DNA from: RBG-16-66-20 sp040752005 | GTDB taxonomy: Bacteria; Pseudomonadota; Gammaproteobacteria; Burkholderiales; SG8-39 | NCBI GenBank assembly: GCA_040752005.1 | Contig: JBFMFX010000006.1 | Span: 62,001 to 126,000 of the forward strand | Reading direction: 5' to 3' | Length of the DNA: 64,000 nt | Shown here: one piece after another, positions 61,499 through 64,000 of the stretch | Layout of the letters: each line of letters begins with the position of its first letter | How positions within the stretch are numbered: position 1 is the first letter of the stretch | Made by a program: the position numbers and the translations under genes | Notes under the pieces: generated by a model | Database searches by the model: none | Told to the model about the DNA's origin: nothing | The model's input: only the letters and a program-made list of their open reading frames with translations

Positions 61499-64000
61499 TC
61501 AATGCGCCTGGTCCCAGTTGTCGCCGACGCCGACGTCCACGACGAGAGCGACCTCCAGCTTCGCCACGTTCTGCATGCGCTCGCGCACCCCCTCCTTCAC
61601 GTCCTCCAGTTCCGCTTCGGGCGCCTCCAGCACCAGCTCGTCGTGCACCTGCATGATGAGCTTCGTGCGCATGCGCTTGTCGTCCAGCCAGCGCTGCACG
61701 GCGATCATCGCCAGCTTGATCAGGTCGGCGGCGGTGCCCTGCATCGGCGCGTTGATCGCGGCGCGCTCGGCGGCGGCTCGCCGCGCCGGCGACCCGGAGC
61801 GGATCTCCGGCAGCCACAGCCGCCGCCCGAACACCGTCTCGACGTAGCCTTGAGCTCGCGCCTGCTCGCGCGTGGCGTCCATGAAGCGCTTCACGCCCGG
61901 ATAGCGCGCGAAGTAGGAGTCGATGTAGGCCTGCGCGGTCGCGCGCTCGATGCCGAGGTTCTGCGCCAGGCCGAAGGAGGACATGCCGTAGATCAGGCCG
62001 AAGTTGATCACCTTCGCCGTGCGCCGCTCTTCCTCGGTGACCCGCTCGAGCGGCACGCCGAACACCTCGGCGGCGGTGGCGCGGTGTACGTCGTGGCCGT
62101 GCGCGAAGGCGTGCCGCAGCCCCTCGTCGCCGGAAAGATGCGCCATGATGCGCAGCTCGATCTGCGAATAGTCGGCCGAGACGATCTTCCAGCCTTTCGG
62201 CGCGATGAACGCCTCGCGGATCCGCCGGCCCTCGGGCGTGCGGATCGGGATGTTCTGCAGGTTCGGGTCGTTCGAGGCGAGCCGCCCGGTGACCGCGGTG
62301 GTCTGCGAGTAGGTGGTGTGCACGCGCCCGGTGGCCGGGTTCACCATCTTCGGCAGCTTGTCGGTGTAGGTGGACTTGAGCTTGGCGAGCGCGCGGTATT
62401 CGAGCAGCAGCCTCGGCAGCGGATAGTCGAGCGCAAGCTCGGCGAGCACGTCCTCGTCGGTCGAGGGCTGGCCGGTGGCGGTGCGCTTTTTCACCGGCAG
62501 CTTCTGGTGCTCGAACAGGATCTCCTGGATCTGCCGCGGCGAATTCAGATTGAAGGGCTGTCCGGCGGCGGCGCAGGCCTTCTGCTCGAGCGCGAACAGG
62601 GTCTTGCCCAGCTCCTCGCTCTGCGCCTGGAGCTTCGCGGTGTCGAGCAGCACGCCGTTTCGCTCCATGCGAAAGAGCACCGGCATGACCGGCAGCTCGA
62701 TCTCCTCGTAGACGCGCCTGAGCTTCGCGTCGGCGGCGATCTTCGGATACAGCACCGAGTGCAGCGCGAGCGCAAAATCGGCGTCCTCGGCGGCGTACTC
62801 GGTCGCGCGCCGCACCTCGACCGCGGAGAACGGGATGCGCGCCGCACCCTTGCCGGTCACTTCGTCGTAGGTGATCGTCTTCCAGCCGAGGTGGCGCGCG
62901 GCGAGCGAGTCCATGTCGTGGCGCTCGTGCACCTCGTACACGTACGACTGCAGCAGCGTGTCGTGCGCGACGCCGCGCAGCGCCACGCCGTGGTTGGCGA
63001 GCACGTGGCAGTCGAACTTGAGGTTCTGGCCGACCTTGGCGTGGCGCTCGTTCTCCAGCCAGGGTCTCAAGCGCGCGAGCGCGCGCTCCAGGCCCACCTG
63101 CTCGGGCGCGCCGGGGTACTCGTGCGCAAGCGGCAGGTACCAGGCGGTGTCGCCGGCGGCGAACGACATGCCGACCAGTCGCGCGGCCATCGGATCGAGC
63201 GCGGTGGTCTCGGTGTCGAAGCCGGCGAGATCGGCTTGTTCCAGCCGGCGCAGCACGTCGTCGAGCTCGGCCTCGCTCAGGATCGTCGCGTATTTGCGCC
63301 GCGGCGCCTCGCCCGGGGCGGGTGCGCGCGCCGGAGCGGTTTGCGGCTCGGCGGCGCGCGCGGTTGCCGCGCCGGCGCCGTCTCCGGCGCCGTTCTCCAG
63401 CTCGCGCAGCCAGCTGCGAAAGCCCAGGCGCTCGAACAGCTCGCGCAGGCGCTCGCGGTCGGGCGCGCGCGGGGCGAGGTCGGCGAGCGAAACCGGCAGC
63501 GCGACGTCGCGGCGCACGGTGAGCAGGCGGCGCGCCTCCGGCAGCCAGTCGAGGCTCCTTCGCAGGTTCTCGCCGGCGACGCCGCCGATCTCGCCGGCGT
63601 GCGCGATCACTCCCTCCAGCGAGCCGTACTGCTGCAGCCATTTCGCGGCGGTCTTCGGGCCGACCTTCTCGACCCCGGGCACGTTGTCCACCGCGTCGCC
63701 GGTGAGGGCGAGCAGGTCGGTGATGCGCTGCGGCGGCACGCCGAACTTCGCGCGCACCGCCGCCTCGTCCAGCGTCTCGTTCGCCATCGTGTTGACGAGC
63801 GTGACGCGCTCGCACACGAGCTGCGCGAGGTCCTTGTCGCCGGTAGAGATGATCGTGCGCCAGCCGGCGCGCCGCGCCTGCTCGGCGAGCGTGGCGATGA
63901 CGTCGTCGGCCTCGACGCCGTCCACCGCCAGCACCGGCCAGCCGAGCGCGGCGACCAGCTCCTTGAGCGGCTCGATCTGACGGGCGAGGTCCTCCGGCAT
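61499..64000 (-). CDS. polA: DNA polymerase I (5' partial)
   Basis: At least 833 aa here, with the N-terminus beyond the right edge. It contains the end of the 5'-3' exonuclease domain (VDGVEADDVIATLAE, ITDLLALTGDAVDNVPGVEKVGPKTA), an active 3'-5' exonuclease domain with the DTETTALDP and NLKFDCHVLANHG acidic motifs, and the polymerase domain with the SADYSQIELRIMAHLSGD block, the O-helix region and the final QVHDELVLEAP. No frameshift is visible. Pol I acts in repair and Okazaki-fragment processing. Confidence 0.96.
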   Translation of the reverse strand: MPEDLARQIEPLKELVAALGWPVLAVDGVEADDVIATLAEQARRAGWRTIISTGDKDLAQLVCERVTLVNTMANETLDEAAVRAKFGVPPQRITDLLALTGDAVDNVPGVEKVGPKTAAKWLQQYGSLEGVIAHAGEIGGVAGENLRRSLDWLPEARRLLTVRRDVALPVSLADLAPRAPDRERLRELFERLGFRSWLRELENGAGDGAGAATARAAEPQTAPARAPAPGEAPRRKYATILSEAELDDVLRRLEQADLAGFDTETTALDPMAARLVGMSFAAGDTAWYLPLAHEYPGAPEQVGLERALARLRPWLENERHAKVGQNLKFDCHVLANHGVALRGVAHDTLLQSYVYEVHERHDMDSLAARHLGWKTITYDEVTGKGAARIPFSAVEVRRATEYAAEDADFALALHSVLYPKIAADAKLRRVYEEIELPVMPVLFRMERNGVLLDTAKLQAQSEELGKTLFALEQKACAAAGQPFNLNSPRQIQEILFEHQKLPVKKRTATGQPSTDEDVLAELALDYPLPRLLLEYRALAKLKSTYTDKLPKMVNPATGRVHTTYSQTTAVTGRLASNDPNLQNIPIRTPEGRRIREAFIAPKGWKIVSADYSQIELRIMAHLSGDEGLRHAFAHGHDVHRATAAEVFGVPLERVTEEERRTAKVINFGLIYGMSSFGLAQNLGIERATAQAYIDSYFARYPGVKRFMDATREQARAQGYVETVFGRRLWLPEIRSGSPARRAAAERAAINAPMQGTAADLIKLAMIAVQRWLDDKRMRTKLIMQVHDELVLEAPEAELEDVKEGVRERMQNVAKLEVALVVDVGVGDNWDQAH

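Overview
The window is about 64 kb of very GC-rich, densely packed bacterial chromosome. Codon use, gene order and gene families point to a betaproteobacterium. Diagnostic blocks are tlpA-like/aroQ/accB/accC/prmA/DUF3426/PfkB, thiD-thiE-hemL, algH-ruvX-pyrR-pyrB-pyrX, and an RNase II-like gene followed by tonB-aroE-mtgA-mgtE. I see no rRNA, tRNA, insertion sequence, prophage or CRISPR array. Both ends cut genes: an NtrY-like kinase on the left and polA on the right.

Layout. 1-2.7 kb: end of an NtrY-like sensor kinase and an NtrX-like regulator whose ATPase site is destroyed. 2.7-9.8 kb: ribosomal protein THX, the B12-dependent methionine synthase MetH, an MFS transporter, an acyl-CoA thioesterase and a stand-alone MetE catalytic-domain protein. 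9.8-13.3 kb: a small aromatic-catabolism island (GST-zeta isomerase, fumarylpyruvate hydrolase-like protein, aryl-CoA ligase) divergent from a MarR regulator, with palindromes in the shared promoter. 13.3-16.5 kb: a nitrogen-assimilation operon (porin, glnK, amtB) with a good sigma-54 promoter match. 16.5-25.8 kb: ubiK, a YifB-type ATPase, apaH, a HIT protein and the conserved fatty-acid/shikimate block. 25.8-35.4 kb: cell wall and envelope genes (mpl, mtgA, mgtE, glycosyltransferase, VTT protein) with an RNase II-family enzyme, a first TonB and aroE. 35.4-42.2 kb: heme, thiamine and pyrimidine biosynthesis. 42.2-46.9 kb: rlpA, a PBP5-type carboxypeptidase, D-amino acid aminotransferase, a DUF493 protein, lipB and lipA.

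47.0-58.8 kb is the accessory-looking part. One Fur-type promoter precedes a co-directional run: small protein, tonB, exbB, exbD, a FecA-like receptor, an FTR1 iron permease (frameshifted here), hemP, a DUF2325 protein, a heme-type TonB-dependent receptor, an exported tandem CbiX/SirB chelatase-like protein with a His-rich linker, and a possible small ORF. I read it as an iron and heme acquisition island. The exported chelatase-like protein beside a heme receptor suggests periplasmic metal or tetrapyrrole handling, which is untested. A repeated AGCCAGCCAG leader element precedes the first gene and both receptors. 58.8-64 kb returns to ordinary genes: a YbaK deacylase, a DUF4197 protein, an esterase and polA.

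Co-directional genes often overlap by ATGA or GTGA. Several genes have a -10 box only 7-11 nt before the start codon and no Shine-Dalgarno, suggesting leaderless messages.
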